The notes: generated by a model not told the origin, from the letters alone. 64,000 nt of DNA from Chrysoperla carnea (GCF_905475395.1 NC_058337.1:70452368-70516367), one strand, 5' to 3'. Numbered from the stretch's first letter, positions 35,690-49,852 are shown. Translations and numbers: made by a program.

Positions 35690-38600
35690 ATGGATTTGGC
35701 ACAAAGTACGGATGCTGCGGCAATTTTACGTCAATGGGAAGAAGAACATACACAATCCGGTTACGATCCGGTACCAGTTTTAACCAGGTATCATTTACTT
35801 TATTATATATATTTTTATTATTCATTGTTGGCTTGTATCGGAAAGTTAATTTTCAGTAGTTTATGTTTCGAAATTTCTGTAAGTTTTATAATGTAGGCTT
35901 TCGTGTTTGGTCTGTAAAATTTTGTTAGCATAAGCAAGGACAACTGTTAACACAACATGGTGAAATATTTACCAAAATTAGCATCAGGCTCCGTATAAGT
36001 ATTGTACATTTTTATTGCAATTTGAAAATTCTTATTTTTCAAAGAAGATACATGTTGGTATTTACGAAATTTTGGGGTTAGAAAAATTTTCACATATAGG
36101 AAATTACCGATACGATTGTTAATTGCTTTGTTGTTTTCAAGCATGAAGTTTCCTTATTCTATATTTACGTTCAATCTTAAATTTAGAAGATAATGTAATA
36201 GGGAAAAAGGGGACTCCATATGTTTAATCAAATTATTAAATAATCTGCCAACATTATTTTATATTATATATTTATATATGTCTTTTTTGTCATTTGGGAA
36301 ATTGTAATATCTTTTAACATGATGTTGGTATATTTCAACTTATTTTTTAATTTTAGGTTAGCTGAACTTATTGAACAAGAAACAGAAAATTATCAAAAAA
36401 TGGATCCAGATCCATTTGATGAACGTCATCCATCTAGAGCCGATCCAGAATGTAAATTGGGTCAAATGTTAAAAACACTTTTTCGTAAAGATCTATTTAT
36501 GACAAAGGTAAGAAGCAACTTTCGAATTGCCTATAGCATTGAATTTTTGTCTGTAGCCTCGCTCGCTATAATGATTCATTTAGAGAACGTACCTTGGCCT
36601 CAGCTATAATATAGACAATGCCAACTTTAAAGGCAAATCCACCACTGGTTCTCGTTCAACTTACTTGACCCCGCTTAGCTAGCCCCCTAAACGCCAACTA
36701 TACTTCCATCCCCTGAGCAATAAGGCGACTTCGGCCTTTGGCCACGGGTCTTGCTGCGCACTGAACTTACTATAGGCATTAGTTTAGAATGTTTAAGAAC
36801 TCGTTGTGCTTACAAGAAGACTTCCGCGCATCATATAAAAAAACATATAAGATAAAAATAAGCAAATAAAAAAGGCTTTATTATTTTAAGGACTTTTTTT
36901 TCGATTTATGAAGTTTCATAGAATTTCATGTCGAGTTGCATCTTTCTAGCATGTCTAGAAGAAAAAGGAGTTTTGGAGGCTTTTTCGCATTTTCAGGAGG
37001 TTGTGACACAGATTTTAAAATTTTTCGAAGTATTTTGTTAATTTTCTTCCATTACGTAAATAGAAGTGAAAAGGGTAGTATACTTATGGGACACCAATAG
37101 AAGTAATGGATAGTATGACTCGATTACTCTCAGGGGTTAATCAAAATTTTAACCAATTTGGTTCAGTGGGAACTGATGAATCTTAAAGTTTAAATATTTC
37201 TATTAATTTTAAGTTTAAAGAATTTTTTTACATTTTTTAGCTGGTAAATGATTATTTACGAGATAATTATTGGTCTCGTGTACGAGTTCCTGATCAAGAT
37301 ATTGATGCTTTAAATATAGCAGCATGTAGATTACTTTTGGATACAATGCCAGGCTTAGAAACATCTGCTGTCTTCCAGGTAAGTTAATATTCAGGGAAAA
37401 GTCATTTTTCAATTAAATGAAATTTGGCTTACATTTGAATTCTTACCGTTTGGGGTACGTTTTAGTTATTTTATGATTAATATTTACTATAAATACAAAC
37501 CTCAACTGCGAATAGTTTTGAAGTTACTCAAAGCTCTTCAATTTTTATTAAATTCAGAAATAATTATGACGTGAAAACTTAATACAAACGGCAGAAATCG
37601 AATCTCGGACTGCTTGCTTTCGCGGCAAGCGCCTTGGAGCATAAATACAAAAACGAAATAATTACGATTTTAACTTAGAAATTACCAATTAGTCTTCCCA
37701 CTTCCATCGTAGAAAATGATAACTTTTTTTATTTATTTATTTATTGCCAGGATAATATATATACATATTGATCAAAAGAAGTCAATTTATAAAAAATTTA
37801 AGAAGAAATACCTTATTTTTATTTCAAAGCCATATTTTTAACCAGACGTTTTTTATAATTTTTGTAGCCAGACAATGATAGTTTAATAAATCGAATGTTA
37901 AAATGGGCACAAACTGCGCAAGATCCATTACGCAGCTATGCAACAGGGTTATTAGCAGCTGCCATGGAAGTGCAAGAAGTTGCCACAAAATATCGTGAAC
38001 AAAATGGTAAATTGATACCGTTGATGTTAAAACGTTTATGGGAAATACAGAGTACAATAAATGGTAACAAAGAAAATGGTGAAAACGTACAATGTAACGG
38101 TGACATACAAAATGGCACTCATGATGGCGGAACTGTCGCGGAAGGTACTACCGATGAAGGGACTGGTAATGATGTAGCGGCATCAAATTTAGACAGACCA
38201 TTTGCACATTTATCAAAATTTCAAAAACAGCAAAATTTATCCAATCAACTTGATAATGAACGGATTAAAAATACACCGTATGGTTCAAGAAATAAATGTA
38301 AGTTGATTTTTGTACAATTGAGTAATAATCATAGAAAAAGATGATATAAAAGATTTAAAATGTACAGTTTAACAAGTGAAAACAAACAATTGGCTGAATT
38401 AATTGTTGAAATACTCTATATAGAAAGTGTTGAATGTTAGTGCTTGCATTATTTTTAATAAATTAGAAGAGTTTAAAAAATCAACACAATTATGGGGGTC
38501 TTTCAGCCCAAAATTTCTTCTTTCCCAAAATATTTTATAGTTTGAAGCTACCTGCAAATTTTTAACTCCTTATTTTTTATAGTTTTGGAGAAAATGTACA

Positions 38601-41600
38601 CCAAAGTTTTGTCCTAATTTGCACCCTCACGGGTAAAAAAAGTGATGTTTCACAAAAGAATGTTTCAAACAAAAGTTGTTTATTTTTTTATAAGAAACAT
38701 TTCTTACATTTTCAATATTTATGTTTTAGCAAGGTACTCAGAAAATGGTATATATGGTTCAATGAAAAGTCCTGCAATTACATACAGTCCAGATAAATCT
38801 CTAAACACCAGCAAAACACCCTCAAAATTCGATAGTAATCAAGTGAGTACTTTTCCAGTATACAAATTTGTTACATCTATAATAGAAAAATTAAGGCTGT
38901 TGTCTCCTTACAATATTGTAATAATGTTTTTTACCATACTGTGTAAAATAATTATCATACATTGAAAACTAGTGCGTTACTTTTAACTCTAATGTACAAT
39001 GCGGAGATATTCTCGTTAAAAAAAAGGTGTATTCTCGTAATAAAGTGTCTCTTCAACTATCTATACTTTAACTACAGTCGTTTCTGTTAAACAATAAAAT
39101 TCATTAACATTGAGTAACTATATCTCAGTATTTAATGGTCAATAATTTTAAAACGAACTAAAAATAATGTATAATTTAAGGTTGAAGGTGTGCCCTTCTT
39201 GCATTTTTATTGAGATATCTAACACTCCACGCTTTTTAACATTAAATTTTACATTAAAATTATAAAAATTTATTTTATACTTTTTAGTTCGTTTTGAAAA
39301 AATTTGTTTTTTAAAAATTATATTTTATTAAAATTTTTATTTTCTACTTTTTAGTATTAGATTTTTTTAAATTTTCATGCATTGTCATCCATCTGTTATC
39401 TTTGTTCAAAATTTCAATTCTAACTCCTCGTTCTTTTAAGTATTGAATTTTTTTTCATGCATTGTCATCCAGTAACCAGTATTTAGATTTCAAAAATCGA
39501 GTTCATTGAGAAAGTTAGTTTTAAATTAATTATAAAATTTGACCCGAACGGGCATATATGAAAGCGAGTTAATAAAAACGTGATAAAAATAGCAATTAAT
39601 AAAAAACGAAATCTGTATAATAAAGAAAAGGCACTTGTAAGAATTTAAAGATTGGAATGATAAGATAAAATAATAAAATTTTTCCCGTTTCATTTATTAC
39701 AATTAAATGTAATGTATACATTTTAGAAATAATTTGGGTCAACAGATTAATTCTTGTATTTGATTCTTTAATTGCAATGGTTTCTTGATTTAATTTTAAA
39801 ATTTTCTTTATAGATTTTACACGAAGAACCCGATAGAAAACGTGCCCGAATTGATTTAAACAATTCGATTCAATCACCACCAAATAATTCATCATTTAAT
39901 TCACAGAAATCGCCGGGAGGTCAACAAAATCACGCTCAACATAATTTAGATGTAACAGACTCAAGTAATTCATCATGGGCGGAGTTAGAGAATTATGTCA
40001 TTGGTTATATACAAATGTACCCTCCTACAGCGTCTACAAAACAAATACTAATTTTGAAATATTTAACACCGATGGGTGAATATCAAGAGTTTTTAAGTCA
40101 TGCGTTCGAACAGAACGCTTTGGGTTTAATATTAAGTTACGTTAACGTGAAAGAACATGGAGATGTTCGTTTAGCATTTGAAGCATTAAAATACTTATCA
40201 GCATTGCTGTGTCACAAGAAGTTTTCCATTGAATTTATACATGCTGGTGGTTTACAGGTAAACATTAATTTTTATGGCACGATGAAAACCCACAAATCAA
40301 AAAAGTTTAATTTTATAGTAGAGTATCAAGTTTTAACAATACAATGAAATGATTAGAAAAATACAAATTAAAATAGATATGACTTAAACAGATTAAATTT
40401 AGGCTTATGAAAAGTTTATGTAATGGCAACATTGCACTCTGGATGTGATATTTAGTTTTGAGATATTAGACTTTAAAATATTAAAATATTGTAAAAATTA
40501 ATCTAGACGCATGCTATTTGTTTATATCACGGTACGTTTATATTTTAGCGATTAATCTAAAGTGCATTCGATCTATAAAATAAATAATTTTCATGCGAAG
40601 TCAGAATATTTTTATGAAATGAAAATAAAATTCCATTATTTTCCATAAAAATTATAGTAACGAAAATAGCACACGTCATAAGCGCCACCGCTTAATTTCC
40701 TTCTTTAACATTACTCTCTGCATTTCTCAGTTTATATATATCTTTGAAAATTTTACCCGCTGGAGTTGAAACTGTAACAGGCTATTTGACTGGATTCGCT
40801 CGCTTATAATGTCATAAGCAAGTAAATAAACAAAACAGTCAATCCAAACCATACATTACACAACAGCCAATCTAAACCTTATATCACAAATATATTTGTA
40901 ATATGAACTGTGCTCTAAAGTTTGAGATCACAAGCCAATCCAAATCTTATTGATACGTGACAATTTGTGACTCCAAAATACTGAGCTGATCTCTCCTGAT
41001 TGAAATATGAAATGCCGAAGAGGGTGTAAAAATTATCTTAGAACATATAATTAATTAAATGACATAAAAAAGGAATTTCTACTCAATGACTTATGAACTA
41101 TAGCTGTGAATGATATAAAATATAGTCGCGAATCGCTAAACAATTTTTTTCGAGAATTATTTAATAAATTCATTTTTTTTATCATATTATGACAAACCGA
41201 TTTTAAAATCCATAATCTATACAGATGTCAGTAATTATAACGATAGTAGTCATAGTGTCTAATGGCCTATTGAAATATTTTGATGCTTCAGCTACTATAA
41301 TTGATGCATCAGCGTAAGTCGAAAAAGACTCTAATTCAAGCATAAAATATTTTTTAGAGATTATTAGAAGTGCCAAGACCTTCTGTAGCAGCTACAGGTG
41401 TTTCCATATGTTTATATTACCTAGCTTACTGCCAAGATGCCATGGAAAAAGTATGTTTACTATCAGAATATGTCATTTGGCACCTAGTAAAGTAAGTTTT
41501 TGATTAATATTATCATACTTGTGTTGAAAAAGTGTAAGTATATTCGTTTACTAAATAATTTTCCAGGTATGCACTTTGGTTAATAGAATGCTCTCATCAT

Positions 41601-44600
41601 GATTCAAGTCGATGCCATGCTGTTATGTTTTTCGGCCTAACATTTTCATTTAAAGTCATTTTGGACGCGTTTGACGATCAAGATGGTTTACGAAAATTAT
41701 ATAATGTAATATCAACATTGCCTATATTATCAACAGATGATGATCATTTACTTTTAAATGATGATGTAGTTTGTGCAGCCCGACAAATTGTTCGTCATGT
41801 TTGTGTCGCATTGAAACGTTATTTGGAAGCACATTTGTACGTACGTAGTGAACAGTTAAAACGATCTGTTGTTCAATTATTACCATATAAGGTAAGGACA
41901 TTGATTTTTTTTAGAATTATGTTGAGAGAATTTACTCAGAGCAAGAGATTTGAAATGTTTTATTGTTCTTTTAGGCAATGTGTAAATTAAATAGTGCTGA
42001 AGATGTTCAAGAACGCATTGATACAATGCTCGAACTTCTACCATATCGAGCACATTGGCCACCAGTTGATGAATTATTACGATTAGGTGCTATTACAATT
42101 TTATTACAAATCATAGCATTCTCATATGAATGGAATTTTGGTGGAAGAGCCGAAACAGTAAAATCAGCATTAGATGTACTTGCAATATGTGCAATAATGC
42201 CACGCGTTCAAATGTTATTCGGAGAACGGGTAGATTTACCTGAAGAAGCGATCACTGTTGGTATAAACATTATTCTAGGAGCAGCTGAAGGTGAAATTGT
42301 TGCTGATCCAGATGTTCAAAAGGCTGCACTTAGTGTAATCGTGAACTGTGTTTGTGCACCGATTCACAGAGTAAGTAATTTCTTAAGTATGAATAATGAA
42401 ACAAATTTATTTAGCTTTTACTATTTTTTTAAGCTTAATTAAAAAAATGTTGTTTATTAATATTTTTGATTTTGTAGCCTGGAGGATCGGTAACACGTTT
42501 TTCAATGGGAATTGGATCACCGAGAAAAAAATCAAATTTACGCAATTCAGAGGAGCTAATACAAAAAGTATGGGAGAGTGTTCGATCCCAAAGCGGTATT
42601 ATGGTGTTGTTACAATTGATGCAAGTTAAAACACCAATTACGGATGCGGATTCCATCCGTACGTTAGCATGTCGTGCATTAGCTGGCTTAGCACGATCGG
42701 ATACTGTAAAACAAATTATTGGAAAGCTACCACTTTTTACTAATGGACAATTGCAAAGTAAGTAAAATATGCGATGTGCTTATAATTTACCTATTCAGTA
42801 ATGAAATTCATTTAACAAAAAGTGATCTACAATCAAAAATTAAGACTTTGGAAATTTCAATTTTGCATTTAGATTTTACAAAAAAATTTTTGAAAGGCAA
42901 GCTCAGATAACTGCATTTATATAAACGTTTATTCCAAAAGCTTATCGATTGTAAAAATTAAAAACCCAGCACTAATCGTATGGGAATTGGCTTACGATCT
43001 TGTAGATCTAAGCATCCTGACCAAAAGTCTCGTATTATGAGCAAATTTGTACGTGATCCAATTCCTATAAGATTAGTGCAGGATCCTTAAATGGAAATTA
43101 ATAACTCTATGTGTTTATTTTATAGATTTAATGCGAACACCAATTTTACAAGAAAAACGCCAAGAACATGTATTATTCCAAAAATATGCGCTCGAGCTTA
43201 TGGAGAAGGTGTCTGGAAATACCAAACATACAGCATCACATGAGATTGATGCATCATTAGCGAATATACATCGTGCTAATGTTGTGGCTCAGACAAAAAT
43301 ACAATTTAATGATAAACAATTGTTACAATTAATACATCAGCATTTGGTTGGACGTGGTTTGAATGAAACAGCTGGAACACTACAACGTGAAGCGCAATTA
43401 AATGCAATTTTACCACCACCAGGTACCATCAATGTTCCAACACCATCAATTGCTAAAAATTTATCAATAGCTGGTAATAATTTTAGTCCTTTACGCTATG
43501 TGCCACCAACTACACCAAGAGTAAGTAGATAATCAGTACTTTTTTATACATTTTTTGGCTTCGGAATCTTTATTTGTAATTTCAAGACACAATATTATGT
43601 AAAAAAAATTTTCACATACGATTTCCTCTGAAGAGAAGCTACAGGGATCTTTCCATTTAGTATGAACTAGTTTGTGTTTGTGTCTTACGCAGAGACATTT
43701 TACGGCACTATTCTTGTAAGAGACGAACCTACATTATGGCGCTGTGGTTGTCAGACAGACAATTAACAGGCACATTGTATTTGAATAATGTATATGCTAA
43801 TATATTATTTTAAATTTAAAAAATGTTTGTTGTACTTTTTTTATTTAAATAATTGCACATTTATGTAGAAGTAATTGTACGGTTGATAATCGCCTTTATA
43901 TGACAGGCACAGTGGTGCACTAAATACGATAATTTTTTTTTCTGTTGTTCGCTTTGAAGAGTTCTGAAATCCAACAATTGTAAATATCACTGACTAGAAT
44001 GTATATATACTATTATTTAATAATAGCATATTTTTCTTTAAAGGCATTAACAATTTAAGCTATTCATACAATTCATTAAAAATCTTCTTACAAAAGAAAG
44101 ATAAATATTTCCTTTTGAAAAGAAAACATTTAACGATAAAGGGACGTTGAGGTAATAATAATAGACTAATAAAGTATCTCGGCCATCTATTGGGCAAAAA
44201 AACAAAAAACAAATATGGGAAATTTTAAATAAATGTCAAAAATAATTTTATTATATTTTTAAAAATTATCAAACAATCTCTTAAAAACTATTTGTAACAA
44301 ATTAAATTAGACATTACTAAGAAAAAATAAGTGTCTATAAAAGTCCAAAATTATGTATGAATAATTGGGTTGATGACTGACATCGAACTTGCCACATACC
44401 CCAACAATGACTTCACTTCTAAACTATCTTTCTCTTTGTTTAATTAGGACTATTGAACGTTCGTTTGCGTACTTCTAAAGATTTTAAAAAACCAACTTCA
44501 CTTTTCTGTCCGTGCAGTGAGAATTCTTTACCAGAATTTTTATTTTTGTATTTCAGTCACGGATACCATACCTCCACCACCATAAAAATACGGCGAACAC

Positions 44601-47600
44601 TAGTATATCAAATTCTACATCAACCACATCAACTTCAACGCAAAATCATCCAACCACACCAACTACGGAAGCTTCTCAACTACAATCGACATCGACAAGT
44701 TCCATTAAAATTATCAGAAAAACAAATAACTCATCAACAAGTGCTAATAATCAATCTACAACCTCAACACCACAAAATAGTCGGCTAGAAAAACAAATTT
44801 CGTGTACAGGGGATACGTTTAGTGGTACAACTACAATTGCAATACCTGGTACATCAACCGATGAAACAATTGTACCACCGCGAATAACATTAGACTCAAT
44901 TATAACAGAATATTTAACGAATCAACATGCATTGTGTAAAAATCCAATGGCTACATGCCCACAATTTAATTTATTCGTTCCGCATAAATGTCCTGATCCA
45001 AAACCACATATTGCATCCATGCATAATGTTGTTTTACGTCATAGTAAACGTGCTATGGGCTATAATTCTCGGACTTTAGATCGTCGACTAATACATTCAA
45101 GATTTTGTCCGGTACAAACAATTCGAGTTGTGGATAGTTTTTATACTTGCGCCCAATTTATGGTAAGATTTAATTTTTAATATAATATTTTGGAACATAA
45201 TTTGCTTAATAAGAACAGAAATATTTCAAGCCAAATTTTTTCGTTTCCTACAGCCGAATAATGATACAAAAATGATTGTTGGAAGTTTTAATGGTGAAGT
45301 CAAATTATTTAATATACAAACAGGTAACGAGGAAGCCACCTATCAATGTCATGATAGTTTAATAAATAATATTCAAATAAGTCGAACTGGAAAATTACTT
45401 TTAACATCGACATCATGGCGAAGTCCATTATCAGCTTTATGGGACACAGAATATTTTGAAATGAAGTAAGTTTAAATTTTGATTATGAATGTATCAGATA
45501 ATTATTTCGATGTTTTTCCGTTTCAGATGTCCATTAGATGAGGAAGAATATGTCGAATTTAGTAATTTAACGCAAGATAAAATAATCGGAACGAGGGGAG
45601 AAATCGCTACTGTAAGTATTTTAAAATTTATTTGTAATTTTAAAATCATTATTTGTCATATTATGATAATCAAATCTAACCAAAGAATCCCACGAATCCT
45701 CAATGGAAAATGATTTTCGGTCAAACTTTCTGAAACTATGTATTCTTGTAGTCACTGATGAAGAGTATAATAAAGTTGTAAAAATGATAAAGTCATAAAA
45801 ATTTGGAACTATGATATATAAGTAATCATATTTCAAAAATATATTCATTAAACACTTCTTCAGCAATGAACACTTCTTTACACTTTTTCTAGCATTCTAT
45901 GTACACAGCACTCATTGGGGTGAATGTAAATAAAAATTTTCAAACCACCAATGGGGTCTTGCTTTTATATTTTACATTTGTTAAATAAGCGTCGATTTCA
46001 AAACGTAATTCAGTTCTATTTTTTACAAAAATTTTGTGGCGCAGAAATTGGTGAGCATACGGAATATGAATCGGTTCACAGATGAATAATCAATCATTCC
46101 CTTAGGGTCGAATTTTTTTTTAGTTTATATGATATAATCTTCGAAGTATACCCTATCCAGTAAAAAAATGAATGATCGAATTTGGACTACTCTGTAAAAA
46201 GTAACGTGTGATCGCACATAAAAAAATTATACGGTTTGACTTGAGAACCTCCTTTTACGTCGATTAACAAAAGGACGTAAAATGCAATTTGAATTTTATT
46301 ATTTTAGTCAATAATAAATATATTAAAATGATTATATTTTCCAGATTTATGACGTAGCAACTGGTACAAAATTATTTAGTCTATCACCAACGATAAGTAA
46401 TCAATATACAAAGAACAAAGCAACATTTAGTCCAACAGATGAGTTAATCTTATCAGATGGTGTTCTATGGGATGCTGTATCAAATCAACAGATACATAAA
46501 TTTGATAAATTAAATCAAACACAAAGTGGTGTTTTCCATCCAAATGGTTTGGAAGTAGTATCTAATACAGAAGTATGGGATTTGCGTACTTTTCATTTGT
46601 TACGTACAGTGCCTACTTTGAATCAATCACAAGTGTTGTTTACAAATTTAGGAGATATTATTTATGGTGTAGCATTGGAGCATGAAGCCGAAGAGGAAAT
46701 TGAGTATGATACAAGTTTTAAAACACTAGATGCATCGGATTACAGTAGCATAGGTAAGATATTAAATATTTATAGGTATTTTTTTGATTTCTAGAAATAT
46801 TTTAGAGACAATACGGCGAATATAATGAAATTCAATTAAAAAATATTTTCATTATATTTATATTTCGTTCGTTTGGAGCTAATGAGAAAATTTTAGGTCA
46901 TCATATTTAGGCTGAAATGTAAGTTATTATATAGTTACCATAGCCTAAGCATAGAAACTGCAAATAGTCAAATACCATGCTGGAAATACCTTAAGGCGGA
47001 AAATATCAAGTTTGTCTAATTGAAAGACACGATGCAGGATGAAATTAATTTTATTACTATTTTCATATTAGTATAAGAAAAATTGTCCGACGAAAAACAT
47101 TAAGTAATGATGGCGCTGCTGTAGCTAAAGTGTAAATTTTAAAAGCAGTGCTTAAAGTAGTAAGAGTAGGTTAGAGAAATTCACATTAAAGTATTCTGCT
47201 ACACAAGCGCCATTCTAACCACTTTATTTAATGCTATTTTTTGGACACTTTTTTAGCCAAACAGCCATAAGAATTTGTGCTCCTTTACCTCCGCACTCCA
47301 TAAATACAGGAATAATGAAACTTTTAACGCTCGTTGAACTTTCATTCATCCGTAGACAGCGCAATTAAAAGTACCCAGCTAGCTCATATCTATCTTCTCA
47401 GGTAGGCAAGAAGCCATTACTACATCACAATTTGACGTTAGCCACTCTAAAATAGTTTAAAAGTTCACAAGCTCGGTATCTTAAGGAAAAAAATTTTTTA
47501 CTACTTGAAAATCAATTCTGTTACACACAACTCAGACAAAGAAAGATGCTGTGTGGAAGATGACTTTACAGAATACTTCTAAGGCTCAGACTAGCAAATA

Positions 47601-49852
47601 TCCTTACAACTTACATTATGTGGTGTTATAAAATCTTTGCCATTCCATTACATGAAGTGTTTCTTATAGATATAAAAGAAAATTTTATCTATATCAACTG
47701 TTCAGGAGCATATTTATTTTTAGTACAAATGGAAAATTTTATTTATATATTTGTATATTTTAGTTTGCTTACCAAAAGTTGGGTTGTTGGGTAGAATTCA
47801 GTTGTAAAAAAAATTCCAAAAATTTAATAGCTTTTATCTTTAATTTCAGCTACTATAGATGTTAAGAAAAATATATTCAGTTTATGTATCAACAAATACG
47901 ATACACAAATTGCTCTAGTCGAAAATCAAGGTGTATTTGAGTCAGGTCAAGAAAGCGTAGTTCGAATTTACGATGTTGGAAGACGCCGCGATGATGAAGA
48001 TGAACAGGTAAGGTTTTATAAATTAACTACTTCTAAGATCCAAATTATTATGTTTTATTCTTATTTCAGGAAGAAGATGATGATGATGATATGGATAACT
48101 CCGAAGATGGATCTGGATCCGGATCTGAATCTGAAGAAAGTATGTATTTTGAAAATTTTAAATTTGACTGTACTTTTGCCTCTTAATTTGTCTTTTGTTT
48201 AGTTTTCGTGGATTTTGATTTTGTTCGATCTAGAAGTAATATGATCCTTCCTTTCTATTCCAGCTCCAGGTATCCTTTTATTTTTCTTCCTCACTTTTAT
48301 TTAAATCGACGAAAAGTCTTACTTTAATTTCATTTTGTGGTTAAAGAACCCTTATCGGAATATAAACAAAATGAATAAAGAATAAAACTATCGATAAATT
48401 TGAGGCACATATTATATAAAGAAAAACCTTGATTACAACTTATCTGATGTGCAGTTTTATCAATTTTATAATAAAATCTCTTAGTTGTAATCTGTAAAAT
48501 AATGTAAATAACATATAAGGATGAATTTTTTATTTTTTTTTTATTTACCGTATGTTTGAAACGAATACGATAATTCGATAGAGAACAAATTTATGTTACC
48601 ATACCAAACATGAAAACCGCCTGCGGTGTAAATTTAAAAGCAGTCATGGCCAAGCTATTTATAAACATAAATTTCAAATAAATTTCGATTTCTGCCCCAA
48701 TTTCCTAGATCAGTTTTTCGTATATTATAAATACGTATTCCGACTACCAAGTAGTCATCCTCAGTATGAATGCAGTCCGCCACCAAATTAGCTAATTCAT
48801 ACTGATGCTGACTAGAGTTCCATTTATTATCTTCGATAATATTTATATAAATTTCAAAAATTATAATTTAGCCTTAGACCTTAGACCCAAAAAGAGGAGT
48901 GTTATTGAATAAAAAGATCAAGAACAGTCAACAAACTAAATAACTATGATATCAGGTAATCGAAATAGAAAAAAAAAGTAAAATAGAAAAGCCCTCAGAG
49001 TAAAAAAGTAAATAGAAAAGCCCTCAGAGGATAGATGAAAAATCTTGTAAAAATGAGCTTAAAATAGTGCATTCAAAATATAAAAAAGTTATAAAAATTG
49101 CAATTATATCTGTGGATTATAAGGGGATATAAATTGAAGTAAAAACTATTTTCTACAACTTTGTATATAAATTACAATAGTCCTTTTCGATATCCACTTG
49201 GTAGCATAGAAGTTTTTGCAAAATTTTATCATTGGTACATTCTAATTTTATCATACATCAGCAAAAGCTATATTTTTCTTCAGAAAAAAAAAATGGTATT
49301 CAAATTTAAAGCCCACCATTTTTCGTAAAAAGGCATGAATGAAATTCTTTTGTTTGATAACAACAAAGTCATTTTCTATATACCGAGAGTGTTCTTTATA
49401 AAATAACTTGTAAGAAAAGTTAACTGGGAAATTAAATTTTGTTTTCTGTCTTTATAGATAGCATAAATCTATTAATCGATGCGGTAGCTGCAGCAAGTTC
49501 ACGTAGGCGCCGTAGACGGCGTAATTCACGGAGACGAACTAGTGGTGGGGGAGGTGGAGGAAATGGTGCTGCTGAGGGTGGTTTACGTGTTGCACCTGCG
49601 GCTAATGATAATGAAAATAATATTGCGGGTGAAAATGAAAATAACGCAGGAAATGATAACCAAAATGAGAATAACGAAGAACAAAACGAAGAAAATAATG
49701 ACGACGATAACGAAGATGATGATGATGATGACGATGATGACGGTGAATGGCAATCATTGTCTAGCAATGATGATTACGATGACGATGGTGGTGCATTTTC
49801 TATGTCAGATACATCGGACATGGATGCGTTAGAGGATCTACTATTCGAATAA
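35690..49852 (+). CDS. mahj: DDB1- and CUL4-associated factor 1 (VprBP / mahjong)
   Basis: Eighteen exons: 35690-35787, 36357-36507, 37241-37378, 37868-38297, 38730-38842, 39814-40257, 41358-41491, 41567-41891, 41975-42370, 42478-42757, 43126-43520, 44557-45162, 45254-45465, 45527-45611, 46345-46753, 47850-48007, 48070-48139 and 49458-49852. Sum 4839 nt, 1612 residues (human 1507). DCAF1 is the substrate receptor of CUL4-DDB1 and also scaffolds other E3 ligases; the fly gene is tied to cell competition through Lgl. Seen: a helical/Armadillo-like N-terminal half ([42 protein letters not shown]); a LisH motif at about 897-930; SIITEYL before WD40 repeats (about 1090-1440); WDLR at about 1347; [13 protein letters not shown]; and an acidic tail ending EDLLFE. 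A run of seven arginines then six glycines interrupts the acidic tail. The first WDxR box reads WDAV. The start is the first in-frame ATG. AATAAA lies at 49889-49894. Confidence 0.96.
36640..36780. other. GC-richer patch in DCAF1 intron 2
   Basis: About 140 bp with clearly higher G+C than the surrounding intron and stop codons in the frames I checked. It could be an old insertion or a SINE-like relic; I do not recognise it. Confidence 0.3.
37588..37642 (-). other. tRNA-like fragment in DCAF1 intron 3
   Basis: On the minus strand a stem-loop GCTTGC-CGCGAAA-GCAAGC is followed by CAGTCCGAGATTCGATTTCTG, like an anticodon arm and then a T-arm with a B-box-like GATTCGATT. The acceptor stem and a clear D-arm are missing, and U33 is absent. 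It is probably a tRNA pseudogene or a scrap of a tRNA-derived SINE. Confidence 0.35.
38390..38720 (-). repeat. GTCTGTC-core dispersed repeat part in DCAF1 intron 4
   Basis: TGTTAGTGCTTGCATTATTT and following sequence match 7505-7570, and TTTTGGAGAAAATGTACACC through CAAACAAAAGTTGTTTATTT match 18690-18820. This shows that the two segments belong to one longer family. It ends about 10 bp before exon 5, so the insertion lies right against the acceptor region. Confidence 0.7.
42966..43083. mobile_element. Short foldback element in DCAF1 intron 10
   Basis: GCACTAATCGTATGGGAATTGG at one end and CCAATTCCTATAAGATTAGTGC at the other are inverted copies with few mismatches around a ~60-bp centre. It is MITE-like and non-coding, and ends 42 bp before the next exon. 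Confidence 0.65.
48264..48269 (+). other. Possible 6-nt microexon of DCAF1
   Basis: CTCCAG sits between a strong acceptor (TCCTTCCTTTCTATTCCAG) and a plausible donor (GTATCC), inside the intron between the last two main exons. Adding it keeps the frame and turns ...E-E-N-S-I... into ...E-E-T-P-D-S-I.... Inclusion is an inference from splice sites only. Confidence 0.35.
48681..48830 (-). repeat. Dispersed repeat with degraded hammerhead-like core, copy 2
   Basis: Same sequence as 960-1140: TTTCGATTTCTGCCCCAATT, TACGTATTCCGACTACCAAG and TAGTCATCCTCAGTATGAAT. On the minus strand stem II (GACTAC/GTAGTC) is intact, but the core reads CTGAGGA and GGAA instead of CTGATGA and GAAA, so self-cleavage would be lost. 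It lies in the last DCAF1 intron. Confidence 0.6.

Noticed and set aside
35620-35859. Alternative upstream start for DCAF1
   Set aside because: That frame differs from the DCAF1 frame; the ATG at 35690 gives [20 protein letters not shown], which leads cleanly into exon 2.
37588-37642. Functional tRNA gene
   Set aside because: The T-arm-like part is present, but acceptor stem, D-arm and U33 are missing; kept only as a tRNA-like fragment.
47090-47215. Possible foldback around GATGGCGCTGCTGTAG and CTGCTACACAAGCGCCATTC in DCAF1 intron 15
   Set aside because: Pairing is too short and gapped to separate from chance.
49432-49767. 111-codon Ser-rich frame on the minus strand
   Set aside because: Antisense shadow of the Asp/Asn/Arg-rich DCAF1 last exon.
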